From the NCBI GenBank assembly GCA_018223435.1, contig JAGTTO010000001.1, forward strand, positions 1,302,001-1,366,000: a stretch of DNA of 64,000 bases. The letters are read 5' to 3'. Every line of letters starts with the position of its first letter. The stretch's first letter is position 1. Made by a program: the position numbers and the translations under genes. Below are positions 50,434 through 59,622 of the stretch, piece by piece. The notes under the pieces were generated by a model. It made no database searches and had not been told where the DNA came from. It saw only the letters and a program-made list of their open reading frames with translations. The stretch comes from Lachnospiraceae bacterium Marseille-Q4251. Its GTDB lineage: Bacteria; Bacillota; Clostridia; Lachnospirales; Lachnospiraceae.

Positions 50434-51396
50434 TTACAGGTATTTTTCCAGCAGGACTTCCAGATCATGGTAGGTACTGATCTCTCCCACCATGCCACGG
50501 AGTCTCGCCGAATGGGGCAGCCCCGCCGTATACCAAGCCACATGCTTCCGCATCTCCCGCATGCCGCAGTTTTCCCCTTTTTCATCCAGCTGCATTTTCG
50601 CATGGCGGAGAATCATCTCCCGGCGTTCCTCCCTGGTGGGCAGAGGCAGAAGTTCTCCGGTCTCAAGATAATGGTTCACCCGTTTGAAAATCCAGGGATC
50701 CCCTTCAGCGGCCCGGCCGATCATGATGCCGTCGCAGCCCGTCTCATCGAGTAGTGCCTTCGCTTTTTCCGGGGAATCCACGTCGCCGTTTCCAATGACC
50801 GGAACGGAAACCGCCTCTTTCACCTGGCTGATGATCTCCCAGTCCGCTTTACCGGAATAATACTGCTCCCTCGTCCTGCCATGAACGGCGATGGCAGCCG
50901 CTCCGGAGGCTTCCAGGCGTTTCGCCATCTCCACGGCGTTGACGCTGTCCTCGGTAAATCCTTTCCGGATCTTCACGGTCACGGGCTTTTTGATGGCCTT
51001 CGTGATACTCTCCACGATTTTTCCCGCAAGGGCGGGATCTTTCATGAGGGCGGAGCCTTCGCCGTTGTTGACGATCTTCGGCACCGGACAGCCCATGTTG
51101 ATATCCAGGATATCAAAGGGCAGATCCTCAATCGAAGCCGCCACCTCCGCCATCAGCTCAGGCTCAGAGCCAAAGAGCTGAAGAGCCACGGGATTTTCTC
51201 CTGGAGCAATCTTTAAGAGTGCAATCGTATTTTTGTTATGGTAGGAAATGGCTTTGGCACTGACCATTTCCATACACAAAAGACCTGCGCCCTGCTCCCG
51301 GCAGAGGAGACGGAAGGGAAGATCCGTTACCCCGGCCATGGGAGCCAGGACGCAGAGATTCGGCAGTTCGATATTTCCGATTTTAAGCGTCTTCAT
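50434..51396 (-). CDS. dusB: tRNA-dihydrouridine synthase (DusB type), 320 aa
   Basis: FMN enzyme reducing uridines in the tRNA D-loop. It has LAPMAGVTDLPFRLLCREQG at the start, DINMGCPVPKIVNNGEGSAL (with the active Cys), KPVTVKIRKGF, VHGRTREQYYSGKADW and PVIGNGDVDSPEKA, then GCDGIMIGRAAEGDPWIF. Complete and of normal length. It overlaps the upstream DUF6145-like gene by 14 bases. Confidence 0.95.
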   Translation of the reverse strand: MKTLKIGNIELPNLCVLAPMAGVTDLPFRLLCREQGAGLLCMEMVSAKAISYHNKNTIALLKIAPGENPVALQLFGSEPELMAEVAASIEDLPFDILDINMGCPVPKIVNNGEGSALMKDPALAGKIVESITKAIKKPVTVKIRKGFTEDSVNAVEMAKRLEASGAAAIAVHGRTREQYYSGKADWEIISQVKEAVSVPVIGNGDVDSPEKAKALLDETGCDGIMIGRAAEGDPWIFKRVNHYLETGELLPLPTREERREMILRHAKMQLDEKGENCGMREMRKHVAWYTAGLPHSARLRGMVGEISTYHDLEVLLEKYL

Positions 51397-51724
51397 AGCT
51401 TTCCCCTAAAAATACAACCTTGTAGAACATTTCCAGTTCTTCCAGGAGTTCTCTTTTTTCCCGCTGAATGGATTTGATCTCCAGAACGCTTCCCACCTCG
51501 TCATAGGCAAAATCATTTTCCTTGGCTTCCGTGCGGAAGATGAGGCTTCCGCCCTCGTCAAACTCCAGGAGCAGAATGCCCCCGACCTTGTGGGTGTAAA
51601 GCACGCATAAAATCTGTAATTCTTTCTTGATATTCTCCGGCAGTGCCTTGAAGCCGGGATTCAAATAATATTTTTCCTCGTAGGCGCTGGCCGCGCACAA
51701 AACGACATTTTTTGTTTCTTCCAT
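51383..51724 (-). CDS. DUF6145-like protein, 113 aa
   Basis: Opens MEETKNVVLCAASAYEEKYY; contains PENIKKELQILCVLYTHKVG and GILLLEFDEGGSLIFRTEA. It resembles the short DUF6145 proteins of Lachnospiraceae that stand between birA and dus. Soluble; function unknown. Translationally linked to dusB by overlap. Confidence 0.7.
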   Translation of the reverse strand: MEETKNVVLCAASAYEEKYYLNPGFKALPENIKKELQILCVLYTHKVGGILLLEFDEGGSLIFRTEAKENDFAYDEVGSVLEIKSIQREKRELLEELEMFYKVVFLGESYEDA

Positions 51725-51747
51725 AGATAAAACTCTCCGATTTTTCT

Positions 51748-52728
51748 TTAAACGTATCCGTAAACGCCGCGGACGGACACCTCTCCTGCATAGACGGCCG
51801 TCACGGTGCCGTCCTCTTTTTCCACCAGAAGCTCTCCGTCTTCATTGATGCCCAGAGAAAGGCCGGTGTATTCATGATTTGGCTCCAGCACCCGGACTTT
51901 GTTGTTCCGGTTCAGAAGCAGGGCCTCGTAATCCTCCTTTAAGGGTGCCAGATTGCCGGCGGCGATATATTTTTCGTAATACTCTTCAAAATATTTCAGG
52001 CAGGCAGCGATGAGTTCCGCCCGGTTGACCTTTTCTCCCAGTTCTTTGATGAGGGAAGTGGCCACAGACTGAATCTCCTCAGGAAACTCTTCCACGTTCG
52101 TGTTGATGCCCGTACCGATAACCAGATAGTGGATGCCGGTCATCTCCGCGCTCATCTCTGTCAGAATGCCGCAGATCTTTTTGCCGTTGACCACCACATC
52201 GTTGGGCCATTTGATTCCCACGGAAACGGGATAGAGGCTCTCAATGGCTTTCGCCACAGAAAGTCCCATAACCAGCGTCACCATAGAGGCCAGCTCCGGG
52301 CGGATATCCGGCCTGAGAACGATTGTCATCGCGATGGCGCTGCCTTTCGGCGTACACCAGGCGCGGCCCCGGCGGCCTTTTCCTCCGGTCTGCTCATCGG
52401 CCACCACCAGGGTACCCTCTGGCGCTCCCTGATCTGCCAGTTTTTTCGCCAGATCATTGGTGGAATCCACGGTCTCCAGATAGACCAGATTCCTTCCTGC
52501 CCATTTGGTCTCCAGAAGGCTTAAAATCTCTTCTTTGCAGACAACATCCGGTGTTTCAACCATATGATAGCCCTTCCTTGGAACCGCTTCGATGCGGTAT
52601 CCTTCCTCCTCCAGCTGATGAATGGCCTTCCAGACTGCGGTCCGGGAAACCCCGAATCGCTCGGAAAGCTCCTGTCCGGATACATAGGTATCCTTGTTCC
52701 GGAGGATCTCCAAAATTTTACTTTTCAT
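51748..52728 (-). CDS. birA: Biotin operon repressor / biotin-[acetyl-CoA-carboxylase] ligase, 326 aa
   Basis: Attaches biotin to carboxylases and represses biotin genes. The N-terminal winged helix (VSGQELSERFGVSRTAVWKA, IHQLEEEGYRIEAVPRKGY) means it is the regulatory type. The ligase core has ETVDSTNDLAKKLA, the nucleotide/biotinyl loop GGKGRRGRAWCTPKGSAIAM, and IKWPNDVVVNGKKICGILTE. The C-terminal SH3-like cap is present. Confidence 0.95.
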   Translation of the reverse strand: MKSKILEILRNKDTYVSGQELSERFGVSRTAVWKAIHQLEEEGYRIEAVPRKGYHMVETPDVVCKEEILSLLETKWAGRNLVYLETVDSTNDLAKKLADQGAPEGTLVVADEQTGGKGRRGRAWCTPKGSAIAMTIVLRPDIRPELASMVTLVMGLSVAKAIESLYPVSVGIKWPNDVVVNGKKICGILTEMSAEMTGIHYLVIGTGINTNVEEFPEEIQSVATSLIKELGEKVNRAELIAACLKYFEEYYEKYIAAGNLAPLKEDYEALLLNRNNKVRVLEPNHEYTGLSLGINEDGELLVEKEDGTVTAVYAGEVSVRGVYGYV

Positions 52729-52734
52729 AAATCC

Positions 52735-53007
52735 TTAACCCCGCCAAAACAGACGCAGCACAAAGAGCAGCAGAAGCACCACGGACACCGCTGTAAAAAA
52801 GATCGCCGATACGGTCTTTTCTCTGTAGAAACGTTCCAGCGCCGCTGTTCCGTTCATGATCACGCCCATGGCGATGACCAGCGTCATAAAGACCGGCGCG
52901 GCCTCCAGATCAAAGATCATCATGCCAAAGCAGAGAACCAGAATCACTCCCGCAACGAGAGAAACCGCTTCCAGATCGCCGGTACTGCTGTTTTTTCTGT
53001 TTTTCAT
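52735..53007 (-). CDS. Small integral membrane protein, 90 aa
   Basis: Three membrane helices: AVSLVAGVILVLCFGMMIF, APVFMTLVIAMGVIMNGTAA and SAIFFTAVSVVLLLLFVLRL. Short charged ends. Lies seven bases from birA and five from argF. Family not recognised. Confidence 0.7.
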   Translation of the reverse strand: MKNRKNSSTGDLEAVSLVAGVILVLCFGMMIFDLEAAPVFMTLVIAMGVIMNGTAALERFYREKTVSAIFFTAVSVVLLLLFVLRLFWRG

Positions 53008-53011
53008 TCCA

Positions 53012-54001
53012 TCACTCCCCGAGGGTGGCTACCATCACTGCTTTAATTGTGTGCATCCGGTTCTCTGCCTCGTCGAATACCTTGGACTGGGCAGACTCGA
53101 ATACCTCGTCGGTCACTTCCATATCGGTGAGGTTGAAGCGCTCGCCCATCTCTTTTCCGATCTGGGTCTTGAGGTCGTGAAAGGCCGGGAGACAGTGCAG
53201 GAAAATGGCCTGCTCGCCGGCATTTTTCATGACGTCAGCCGTAACTTTGTACGGGGTCAGGTCATGGATACGCTCTGCCCATACCTCGTCGGGCTCGCCC
53301 ATGGATACCCAGACGTCGGTATAAATGACATCGGCGCCCTTGGTGCCCTCTTTCACATCCTCGGTAAGAGTGATGGTGGCTCCGGAAGCCTTGGCGTACT
53401 CTTCACACTGTTTTACGAGCTCCTCGTTCGGGAAATATTTTCTGGAGGTGCAGGCCACAAAGTCAAGACCCAGTTTGCTGCAGACGATCATCAGAGAATT
53501 TCCCATGTTGTAGCGTGCGTCGCCCATGTATACCAGCTTGATGCCTTTCAGATGGCCGAAATGCTCACGGATGGTCAGCATGTCCGCCAGCATCTGGGTC
53601 GGATGATACTCGTTAGTCAGACCATTCCATACCGGCACGCCTGCGTGCTCTGCCAGGCTCTCGACGATCTCCTGGCCGTAACCGCGGTACTCTATACCGT
53701 CATACATTCTTCCGAGAACTCTTGCGGTGTCGGGAATGCTCTCTTTCTTTCCGATCTGAGAGCCTTTGGGATCCAGATAAGTCGTTCCCATGCCGAGATC
53801 ATGAGCGGCTACCTCGAAGGAGCAGCGGGTTCTCGTACTGGTCTTCTCAAAAATCAGAGCCACGTTTTTGCCCAGGAAACGCTGGTCTACGACGCCCTGT
53901 TTTTTCTTTGCTTTCAGTTCAGCGGAAAGGTCGATGAGGTACTCGATCTCTTCCGGTGTAAAATCTTTTAATGTCAAAAAATTACGGCCTTTTAAATTCA
54001 T
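53012..54001 (-). CDS. argF: Ornithine carbamoyltransferase, 329 aa
   Basis: Makes citrulline from ornithine and carbamoyl phosphate in arginine synthesis, or the reverse in arginine use. The carbamoyl-phosphate site [13 protein letters not shown], the [16 protein letters not shown] ornithine-side loop and the catalytic [10 protein letters not shown] are intact. Start [14 protein letters not shown] at 54001 behind AAAGGAAC. A catabolic ArcB role cannot be excluded, as no other arginine gene is in the window. Confidence 0.95.
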   Translation of the reverse strand: MNLKGRNFLTLKDFTPEEIEYLIDLSAELKAKKKQGVVDQRFLGKNVALIFEKTSTRTRCSFEVAAHDLGMGTTYLDPKGSQIGKKESIPDTARVLGRMYDGIEYRGYGQEIVESLAEHAGVPVWNGLTNEYHPTQMLADMLTIREHFGHLKGIKLVYMGDARYNMGNSLMIVCSKLGLDFVACTSRKYFPNEELVKQCEEYAKASGATITLTEDVKEGTKGADVIYTDVWVSMGEPDEVWAERIHDLTPYKVTADVMKNAGEQAIFLHCLPAFHDLKTQIGKEMGERFNLTDMEVTDEVFESAQSKVFDEAENRMHTIKAVMVATLGE

Positions 54002-54080
54002 GATAATCGTTCCTTTCTGATATCGGATATGATGTTTTATCATACCGCGTTTTTGAAGGTTCGTAAAGTATTTTTACCAG

Positions 54081-54120
54081 TTCAGCGCATAAGCAACTAC
54101 CTGTGGCCTAATGCGCTGAA
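54081..54120. promoter_or_regulatory. Long-loop inverted repeat upstream of argF
   Basis: Perfect ten-base arms TTCAGCGCAT and ATGCGCTGAA with a 20-base spacer, about 80 bases before argF and right after the SPFH terminator. No T-run follows. Could be an operator pair or a leader hairpin of argF; no ARG-box consensus was recognised. Confidence 0.45.
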
Positions 54121-54127
54121 CATAAAA

Positions 54128-54153
54128 AGAACGCTCAATTTCTTGAGCGTCCT
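54128..54153 (-). terminator. Terminator after the SPFH gene
   Basis: ACGCTCAA/TTGAGCGT stem followed on the minus strand by TTCTTTTTA. Seven bases past the SPFH stop. Confidence 0.9.
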
Positions 54154-54159
54154 TATCTT

Positions 54160-55104
54160 TTATTCTACTGTATCTTTTGCGATCTCGCTTACGGATTTCA
54201 CCAGCCCTGCCACATTTTGGATCTCGGAGGGAATGATGATCTTCGTCGCCTTGCCGTCAGCTACCTTTGCCCAGGCCTCCAGGCTCTTGAGAGCCAGTAC
54301 GGACTCGTCGGCTCCGGCCTCTTTCAGGAAACGGATACCGTCGGCGTTTGCCTGCTGCACTTTGAGGATGGCCTCCGCCTGACCTTCTGCCTCGCGGATC
54401 ATCTTCTCTTTCTGGGCCTCCGCCTTCAGGATGGCTGCCTGCTTCTCAGCCTCTGCATCCAGGATGGCAGATTCTTTCTTACCTTCCGCCACCAGGATCG
54501 TGGACTTCTTCTCACCTTCGGCCTTCAGAATAGCCTCACGGCGTTCACGCTCTGCCTTCATCTGCTTCTCCATCGCATCCTGGATCGCAGCCGGCGGGAT
54601 GATATTTTTCAGCTCCACACGGTTTACCTTGATGCCCCAGGGATCGGTGGCAATGTCAAGAGAGGCGCGCATCTTCGTGTTAATGGTCTCGCGGGAAGTC
54701 AGGGTCTGGTCCAGCTCCAGATCTCCGATGATGTTTCGGAGGGTGGTGGCTGTCAGGTTTTCAATGGCCATGATGGGATTTTCCACACCATAGGCGAAAA
54801 GCTTCGGATCGGTGATCTGGAAAAAGACAACCGTATCGATCCGCATCGTTACATTATCCTTCGTGATAACGGGCTGAGGAGCGAAATCCACAACCTGCTC
54901 TTTTAAAATCACCCGTTTTGCCACCCGGTCGATAAAGGGCGCTTTCACATGAAGGCCTACGGACCAGGTACATTTGTAGCCGCCCAGACGCTCCACAACC
55001 ATGGCTGTGGCCTGGGGGACAATTTTGATACAGGAAACCAGAATCATAAGAATTACGATCAAAACAATCGCAATGAGAATCGATCCTATCAACGCTTCAT
55101 TCAT
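54160..55104 (-). CDS. SPFH/Band 7 membrane protein (QmcA/paraslipin-like), 314 aa
   Basis: Scaffold protein of membrane microdomains. One N-terminal membrane helix (IGSILIAIVLIVILMILVSC) leads to the Band 7 domain: VERLGGYKCTWSVGLHVKAP, DNVTMRIDTVVFFQITDPKL and LRNIIGDLELDQTLTSRETI. A long Ala/Glu/Lys coiled coil (about 175-250) and a C-terminal helix follow. It is paired with NfeD, 12 bases upstream, the classic operon partner. Confidence 0.92.
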   Translation of the reverse strand: MNEALIGSILIAIVLIVILMILVSCIKIVPQATAMVVERLGGYKCTWSVGLHVKAPFIDRVAKRVILKEQVVDFAPQPVITKDNVTMRIDTVVFFQITDPKLFAYGVENPIMAIENLTATTLRNIIGDLELDQTLTSRETINTKMRASLDIATDPWGIKVNRVELKNIIPPAAIQDAMEKQMKAERERREAILKAEGEKKSTILVAEGKKESAILDAEAEKQAAILKAEAQKEKMIREAEGQAEAILKVQQANADGIRFLKEAGADESVLALKSLEAWAKVADGKATKIIIPSEIQNVAGLVKSVSEIAKDTVE

Positions 55105-55116
55105 AATTTACTCCTC

Positions 55117-55548
55117 CTATTTTGTTTTTACGATCAGCTTGACACCCTCGATCCGCTCCACAATCACTACAGTATCTGCGGGGATCACGGTATCATCCAC
55201 ACTTCTGGCGGTCCACTCTTTCCCTTCCAGACGGGCACAGCCGGTCTCCCGGATGTTGTTGATCTCCTCCAGCACCAGAGCCTCCTGACCGATGAGGCCG
55301 TCGATGTTTGTCTTTGTCTTGTTGGAATTGATATACCGCACGGCAAAGGGTCTGGTGAAGATCAGAAGCACAATCGACACCACAAAGAATACGACTGCCT
55401 GAATCACTACGTTTGCACCGAGCATGGAGGCGATAAATCCCGCCACGGCGCCGCCGGCAAACCAAATCGTTGTCAGCCCCATGGTCGCAAGCTCGATCAC
55501 AATCAGCAGAACAAACACTGCCAGCCAGCAGATGGACGTTGTTTCCAT
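55117..55548 (-). CDS. NfeD-like membrane protein, 143 aa
   Basis: N-terminal membrane helices (ICWLAVFVLLIVIELATMGL, IWFAGGAVAGFIASMLGA, VVFFVVSIVLLIFTRPFA) and a C-terminal OB-fold (TNIDGLIGQEALVLEEINNI, GKEWTARSVDDTVIPADTVV). This is the short NfeD form without the serine protease domain, normally made with an SPFH protein. Confidence 0.92.
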   Translation of the reverse strand: METTSICWLAVFVLLIVIELATMGLTTIWFAGGAVAGFIASMLGANVVIQAVVFFVVSIVLLIFTRPFAVRYINSNKTKTNIDGLIGQEALVLEEINNIRETGCARLEGKEWTARSVDDTVIPADTVVIVERIEGVKLIVKTK

Positions 55549-55586
55549 TTTTCTCCTCCTCTCTCTGCTTTGCAGAAGTTATATTG

Positions 55587-55615
55587 ATTCTACTATATTT
55601 TCTGATAAATTACAA
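55587..55615 (-). promoter_or_regulatory. Probable promoter of nfeD-SPFH
   Basis: Minus-strand -35 TTGTAA and -10 TAGAAT, 17-base spacer, about 40 bases before ATG 55548. The -10 is good, the -35 weak. Confidence 0.65.
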
Positions 55616-55715
55616 CTGAACGCGCAAAAATATCTTTCCAATTTCCGTCAACGGTGATAAAATATAACTATTCACCACTTATCAACGGGGGATTTTTTCA
55701 AAGGAGATGGGTATT

Positions 55716-55880
55716 ATGGCAGAACTGCATTTTGAATCCAAAGAAGTAGAGGAATATTACCGCAAAGAACGCCGGGTCCTGGGTGTGGGACACCCCTGCC
55801 GCTGGGATTCCCAGAAGGTCATCACGAAAGAGGACGTGGACAATTATGTAAAGGACGCCAAAAACATTCTGTCCTGCTGA
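55716..55880 (+). CDS. Small hypothetical protein, 54 aa
   Basis: ATG 55716 follows AAAGGAGATGG. The product is MAELHFESKEVEEYYRKERR, then VLGVGHPCRWDSQKVITKED and DVDNYVKDAKNILSC. Rich in charged residues, two Cys. The only plus-strand gene in this block, with its own terminator. Not recognised, but the strong ribosome site, codon use and terminator support it. Confidence 0.75.
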   Translation: MAELHFESKEVEEYYRKERRVLGVGHPCRWDSQKVITKEDVDNYVKDAKNILSC

Positions 55881-55895
55881 TTTAATTCATCACCC

Positions 55896-55934
55896 AAAAG
55901 AGCTTCCAGCCATCAGCGCCGGAAGCTCTTTTTC
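55896..55934 (+). terminator. Terminator of the 54-aa gene
   Basis: AAAGAGCTTCC / GGAAGCTCTTT stem followed by TTTTC on the plus strand; 15 bases past the stop. It also has a T-run on the minus strand. Confidence 0.88.
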
Positions 55935-55944
55935 TCTCCAAAGT

Positions 55945-55984
55945 AAAACTGCCGCCCAAGGTTTCCACACCCCGGACGGCAGTT
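55945..55984 (-). terminator. Terminator of fucI
   Basis: ACTGCCG(T/C)CC...GGGCGGCAGT stem followed by TTTAC on the minus strand; 15 bases past the fucI stop. Confidence 0.85.
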
Positions 55985-55998
55985 CTCATTTTCAATAA

Positions 55999-57795
55999 TT
56001 ATTTGTACAGCGGACCATAGTTCTTGCAGGCTCTGAAATCTGCGCCCTCTTTGTCCATTCCGAATGCGTTCCAGGCAGCCGGACGGAAGATCTTCTCTAC
56101 CGGAACGTTGTGCATGGAAACCGGAATACGGAGCATGGAGCAAAGGGTGAGCAGGTCTGCACCGATGTGGCCGTAGCTGATAGCGCCATGGTTTGCACCC
56201 CAGTTGTTCATTACATCGTAAGCAGTCTTGAACGGGCCTTCCTTGCCATCGCAGCGCGGTGCGAACCAGGTGCAGGGCCATGTATAGTCGGTACGTTTCC
56301 AGAGTTTGTCGGAAACCTCATCCGGCAGTTTAACAGTCCAGCCCTCTGCGATCTGCAGAACCGGGCCAAGGCCTTTCACCAGATTCAGACGGATCATGGT
56401 AGCCGGCATCTCAGCTGTGGTCAGGAAACGGCTGGAGTATCCGCCGCCACGGAAGTATCCGAGGTCAGCTGCGTTCCAGGTGGTAGCATCCAGGATAGCC
56501 TTCTGGTCTTCCTCAGTTACGTTCCACCATTCTTTCATAACGCCGTTGCCATTCTCATCCTTAGCTTCGCCGCTTGCATCCAGACAGCAGGCACCGGAGT
56601 TGATCAGGTGAATGAAGCCGCCGCTCTCTTTTGCAACGCCCTCAAGCTCGTAGCCGGTAGCTTTCTTGACAGCCTCCGGGCTCCAGTAGGTGCGGACATC
56701 TGCGAACATCTGAGCACGGTTGGTCAGAAGTTTCATGAACAGCATGCCAAGGCCGTTGAGAACGTCGTTCTCGGTAGCCAGGATATACGGCTCACGGGCA
56801 CCGTTCCAGTCAAAGGAAGTATTCAGGACTGCCTCTGCGAAGTCGCCGTTCGGATAGAAGTCTGTCCACTGTCTCTGTCCCTGGAAACCAGCTGCGATTG
56901 CGTTGTGGCCGACAGCCTCTTCCTCGCAGCCTTCCGGCAGGTTCTTGTTGCCGTTCATCAGGTCTTTTACGATAACAGCCATCTTTACAACGAACTCGAA
57001 CTGTTTCTCTTTCTCCTCGTCGCTCTTCTGGAGGAACTCCGGGTTCTTATCGAAGCCGAGCTTGCAGTTCTCTTTTGCCCATGCAAGCGCTTTCTGGAAC
57101 TCCTTCTCATCATAGATACCCTCGGTCATACGACGGATGATCTCTACCTCGTCTACGGACTCCACTCTCATGCCCAGGTAGGACTCGATGAAGTCAGAAT
57201 CGATGATGGATCCGCCGATACCCATGGTAACGGAACCGATCTGCAGATAGGATTTGCCTCTCATGGTAGCTGCTGCAACTGCTGCACGGCCGAAACGGAG
57301 AAGCTTCTCCTCTACGTCTGCGGGAATGCTGGTGTCGTCAGCTTCCTGAACATCATGGCCATAGATACCGAATGCCGGCAGGCCTTTCTGTGCGTGGGTA
57401 GCAAGAACAGATGCCAGATATACAGCACCCGGTCTCTCAGTACCGTTAAAGCCCCATACAGCTTTGATGGTCTGGGGATCCATATCCATGGTCTCTGCGC
57501 CATAGCACCAGCAGGGAGTTACGGTCAGGGTGATATCAACGCCTTCTTTACGGAATTTCTCAGCACAGGCAGCGCTCTCAGCCACACGTCCGATGGTGGT
57601 GTCTGCGATAACTACTTTTACCGGCTCTCCGTTGGAATAACGGATGTTCTCCTCAAATAATTTTGCTGCGGATTTTGCCATATTCATGGTCTGGTCTTCC
57701 AGAGACTCACGAACTTTTAAAGGACCGCGGCGTCCGTCGATGGTCGGTCTGATACCGATTACCGGATATCCGCCGATTAATCTGCTTTCTGCCAT
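55999..57795 (-). CDS. fucI: L-fucose isomerase, 598 aa
   Basis: Converts L-fucose to L-fuculose (also D-arabinose to D-ribulose) with Mn2+. Landmarks: [85 protein letters not shown] and the C-terminal [20 protein letters not shown]. Start [10 protein letters not shown] at 57795 behind GGAGG. A TATAAT (57867-57872, minus) marks the promoter, facing the AraC gene. No fucose kinase or aldolase is nearby, so the pathway must be completed elsewhere. Known to serve mucin-glycan use in gut bacteria. Confidence 0.96.
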   Translation of the reverse strand: MAESRLIGGYPVIGIRPTIDGRRGPLKVRESLEDQTMNMAKSAAKLFEENIRYSNGEPVKVVIADTTIGRVAESAACAEKFRKEGVDITLTVTPCWCYGAETMDMDPQTIKAVWGFNGTERPGAVYLASVLATHAQKGLPAFGIYGHDVQEADDTSIPADVEEKLLRFGRAAVAAATMRGKSYLQIGSVTMGIGGSIIDSDFIESYLGMRVESVDEVEIIRRMTEGIYDEKEFQKALAWAKENCKLGFDKNPEFLQKSDEEKEKQFEFVVKMAVIVKDLMNGNKNLPEGCEEEAVGHNAIAAGFQGQRQWTDFYPNGDFAEAVLNTSFDWNGAREPYILATENDVLNGLGMLFMKLLTNRAQMFADVRTYWSPEAVKKATGYELEGVAKESGGFIHLINSGACCLDASGEAKDENGNGVMKEWWNVTEEDQKAILDATTWNAADLGYFRGGGYSSRFLTTAEMPATMIRLNLVKGLGPVLQIAEGWTVKLPDEVSDKLWKRTDYTWPCTWFAPRCDGKEGPFKTAYDVMNNWGANHGAISYGHIGADLLTLCSMLRIPVSMHNVPVEKIFRPAAWNAFGMDKEGADFRACKNYGPLYK

Positions 57796-57914
57796 TTTAC
57801 TTACCTCCATTTGTTTTTAAGCGTTTTTGACAATGGTTTTTCCAAAAACCTTTTCATTGTGTACTAATTATACAACAGTTGCAGAAAAAATGCACGCAAA
57901 TTTCTGTTCGGATA

Positions 57915-57943
57915 TAGACAAATTTTGTCCTTTTCGCTATACT
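57915..57943 (+). promoter_or_regulatory. Promoter of the AraC-type gene with an embedded palindrome
   Basis: TAGACA, 17 bases, TATACT. The palindrome GACAAA-T-TTTGTC (57917-57929) covers the end of the -35 and the spacer, a natural site for autoregulation. Confidence 0.75.
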
Positions 57944-58002
57944 GTATCGTAACAAAGACGACGGACCCCTCCGCCACCTTTTTTCCACAGAAAGGAGTGC
58001 CC

Positions 58003-58974
58003 ATGAAAGCTTTTCACGAAGTCCGGAACTACAGGTCTGACTTTATGGTATGGCAGTGTGCCTATACCAACATCAGCTTCCTGGCCCACTGGCACCAGGA
58101 GATCGAGCTGGTCTACCTGCGCTCCGGCTCTGCCCGCTTCTGCATCAATGAACACAACTTCACAGCCAGGGCAGGAGATCTGGTCCTCATCGATACCGGC
58201 GACATCCATTACAGCGATTCCTCGGAGATGAAAAATGAACTGGATTTTCTTATTTTTGATCCCAGTGTGGTAAGCCCCCTCTACCGCCATTCCAACTTTG
58301 CCCACCCGCTGATCACGGCAAAAATGGTGGAGAACTGGGGGCTCACCAGGGAACTTGCAGATCTTTTTAAGACGACCCATACAGAGCTTGCTGCCCAGAA
58401 GCCCTACTACCAGGAGATCGTCACCGCGACGCTCCGCTCTTTCTGGTACCGGCTTCGGAGAGTTCTTCCCCGGGAGGCCCCGGAAACCACCGGGAACCGC
58501 CGTTCCCACATGCTGGAGGAAATGCAGCAGCTTCTCGCCTATATGGACACCCACTACGGCGAGGACATCACCCTTTCCTTCGCCGCGGAAAAGATGAACT
58601 TCAGCGAGAGCTATTTTTCCCGGGTCTTCAAACGCCTCATGGGCATCAACTTCGTCACTTACTTAAATATGATCCGTGTGGAACACGCCGCCGCTGAGCT
58701 CAAGGCCTCGGGAAAGCGGGTCCTCGATATCGCGCTCTCCTCCGGCTTCAACAATATCCGGACCTTCAACCGGGTATTCAAGGAAATCACCGGATACACC
58801 CCCAGCCAGTTTCTCAACCTGGATGATCCGGATTCCATCAATCTTTCTTATTACAAAAGAAAATCAACTCACCAGGAGTTCGTTGAGGACGATTCCCTGA
58901 CCCTGGTCCGTAATGATGAAAGGAGTGTTTTCCATGAAAAGACCGACCCTCTACCGCAAACGTCTCATTCCTGA
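58003..58974 (+). CDS. AraC-family transcription regulator, 323 aa
   Basis: Start MKAFHEVRNYRSDFMVWQCA at 58003 behind AAAGGAG. The N-terminal cupin sensor (SFLAHWHQEIELVYLRSGSA, FTARAGDLVLIDTGDIHYSD) is of the sugar-binding type; the C-terminal double helix-turn-helix has ITLSFAAEKMNFSESYFSRV and GFNNIRTFNRVFKEITGYTP. It stands back to back with fucI and probably controls it in answer to fucose or a product. The last 41 bases overlap the DUF402 gene. Confidence 0.9.
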   Translation: MKAFHEVRNYRSDFMVWQCAYTNISFLAHWHQEIELVYLRSGSARFCINEHNFTARAGDLVLIDTGDIHYSDSSEMKNELDFLIFDPSVVSPLYRHSNFAHPLITAKMVENWGLTRELADLFKTTHTELAAQKPYYQEIVTATLRSFWYRLRRVLPREAPETTGNRRSHMLEEMQQLLAYMDTHYGEDITLSFAAEKMNFSESYFSRVFKRLMGINFVTYLNMIRVEHAAAELKASGKRVLDIALSSGFNNIRTFNRVFKEITGYTPSQFLNLDDPDSINLSYYKRKSTHQEFVEDDSLTLVRNDERSVFHEKTDPLPQTSHS

Positions 58975-59416
58975 AGAGTGCATCCTCCTGAAGGATGACG
59001 AGCTCCTTTACCGCGATGAAAAAACGATCATCACCCGCTGGAACACCTTAAAGCCCAAAAAAGACCTGCACCACGGTTTCTCCTGCTACTTCCTCGACAA
59101 AGGCGTCAAGGTCAGCAAATTTTACAAGGCCGACGGCACCCAGATCTGCTGGTACTGTGATATCGTCACCCATTCCTATGACGAGGCGACCGATACCTAT
59201 GTCTTTACCGACCTGCTGGCCGATGTTCTGGTCTATCCCGACGGCTTCATCAAAGTTGTGGACCTGGATGAGCTCTCCGAGGCCAACGAGACCGGCCTTT
59301 TAAGCCTCGAAAACCTTCACAAAGCCCTCCGTACGACCAACGCTCTTCTCACGGAAATCTATGCCGGCCGCTTTGAGGTTTTCACCGCCCCCATCAATGC
59401 TTACGATCACCCTTAA
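58934..59416 (+). CDS. DUF402-domain protein, 160 aa
   Basis: Start MKRPTLYRKRLIPEECILLK at 58934 behind AAAGGAG, inside the end of the AraC gene. DUF402 features: GFSCYFLDKGVKVSKFYKAD, WYCDIVTHSYDEATDTYVFT, LVYPDGFIKVVDLDELSEA. Family members studied are nucleotide or RNA-linked hydrolases, with acidic metal ligands like those in DLLADVLVYPDG. Link to fucose use is doubtful; gene overlap only shows joint translation. Confidence 0.8.
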   Translation: MKRPTLYRKRLIPEECILLKDDELLYRDEKTIITRWNTLKPKKDLHHGFSCYFLDKGVKVSKFYKADGTQICWYCDIVTHSYDEATDTYVFTDLLADVLVYPDGFIKVVDLDELSEANETGLLSLENLHKALRTTNALLTEIYAGRFEVFTAPINAYDHP

Positions 59417-59467
59417 AAAAAGAACAGCTTCACCGGTTTTCCCGCCGATGAAGCTGTTCTTTTTTTA
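59415..59467 (+). terminator. Terminator after the DUF402 gene
   Basis: AAAGAACAGCTTCA(c)CGG / CCG(a)TGAAGCTGTTCTTT stem with A- and T-runs on both sides; works for both strands and also lies just past the EAL fragment on the minus strand. Confidence 0.92.
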
Positions 59468-59469
59468 TT

Positions 59470-59622
59470 TTACTGCTGATCCAGGAGCTTTACAAATTCC
59501 TCCTCAGGAATCGGTTTCGAATAATAGTAGCCCTGGAAGAAATCACAGCCGTAGTTTCTCAGAAGCTCCGCCTCTTCCTTCGTCTCCACGCCTTCCACAA
59601 CAACCTTTCTTTTCCTCATCAT
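59470..59622 (-). pseudogene. C-terminal fragment of an EAL (c-di-GMP phosphodiesterase) gene
   Basis: Fifty codons read MMRKRKVVVEGVETKEEAEL, then LLRNYGCDFFQGYYYSKPIP and EEEFVKLLDQQ. This is the end of an EAL domain (VEGVET and GYYYSKP are its motifs); the catalytic EAL, N and D/E residues upstream are missing. It begins right after the FliB-like stop codon, so a deletion or recombination probably removed the front of the gene. No activity is expected. Confidence 0.85.

Noticed and set aside
52856..53971. 371-aa plus-strand frame
   Set aside because: Antisense of argF.
56110..57660. 516-aa plus-strand frame
   Set aside because: It is the antisense of fucI, whose protein is unmistakable; high-GC genes give long false antisense frames.
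57937..58554. 205-aa minus-strand frame over the AraC gene
   Set aside because: Antisense shadow; it covers the AraC ribosome site and promoter.
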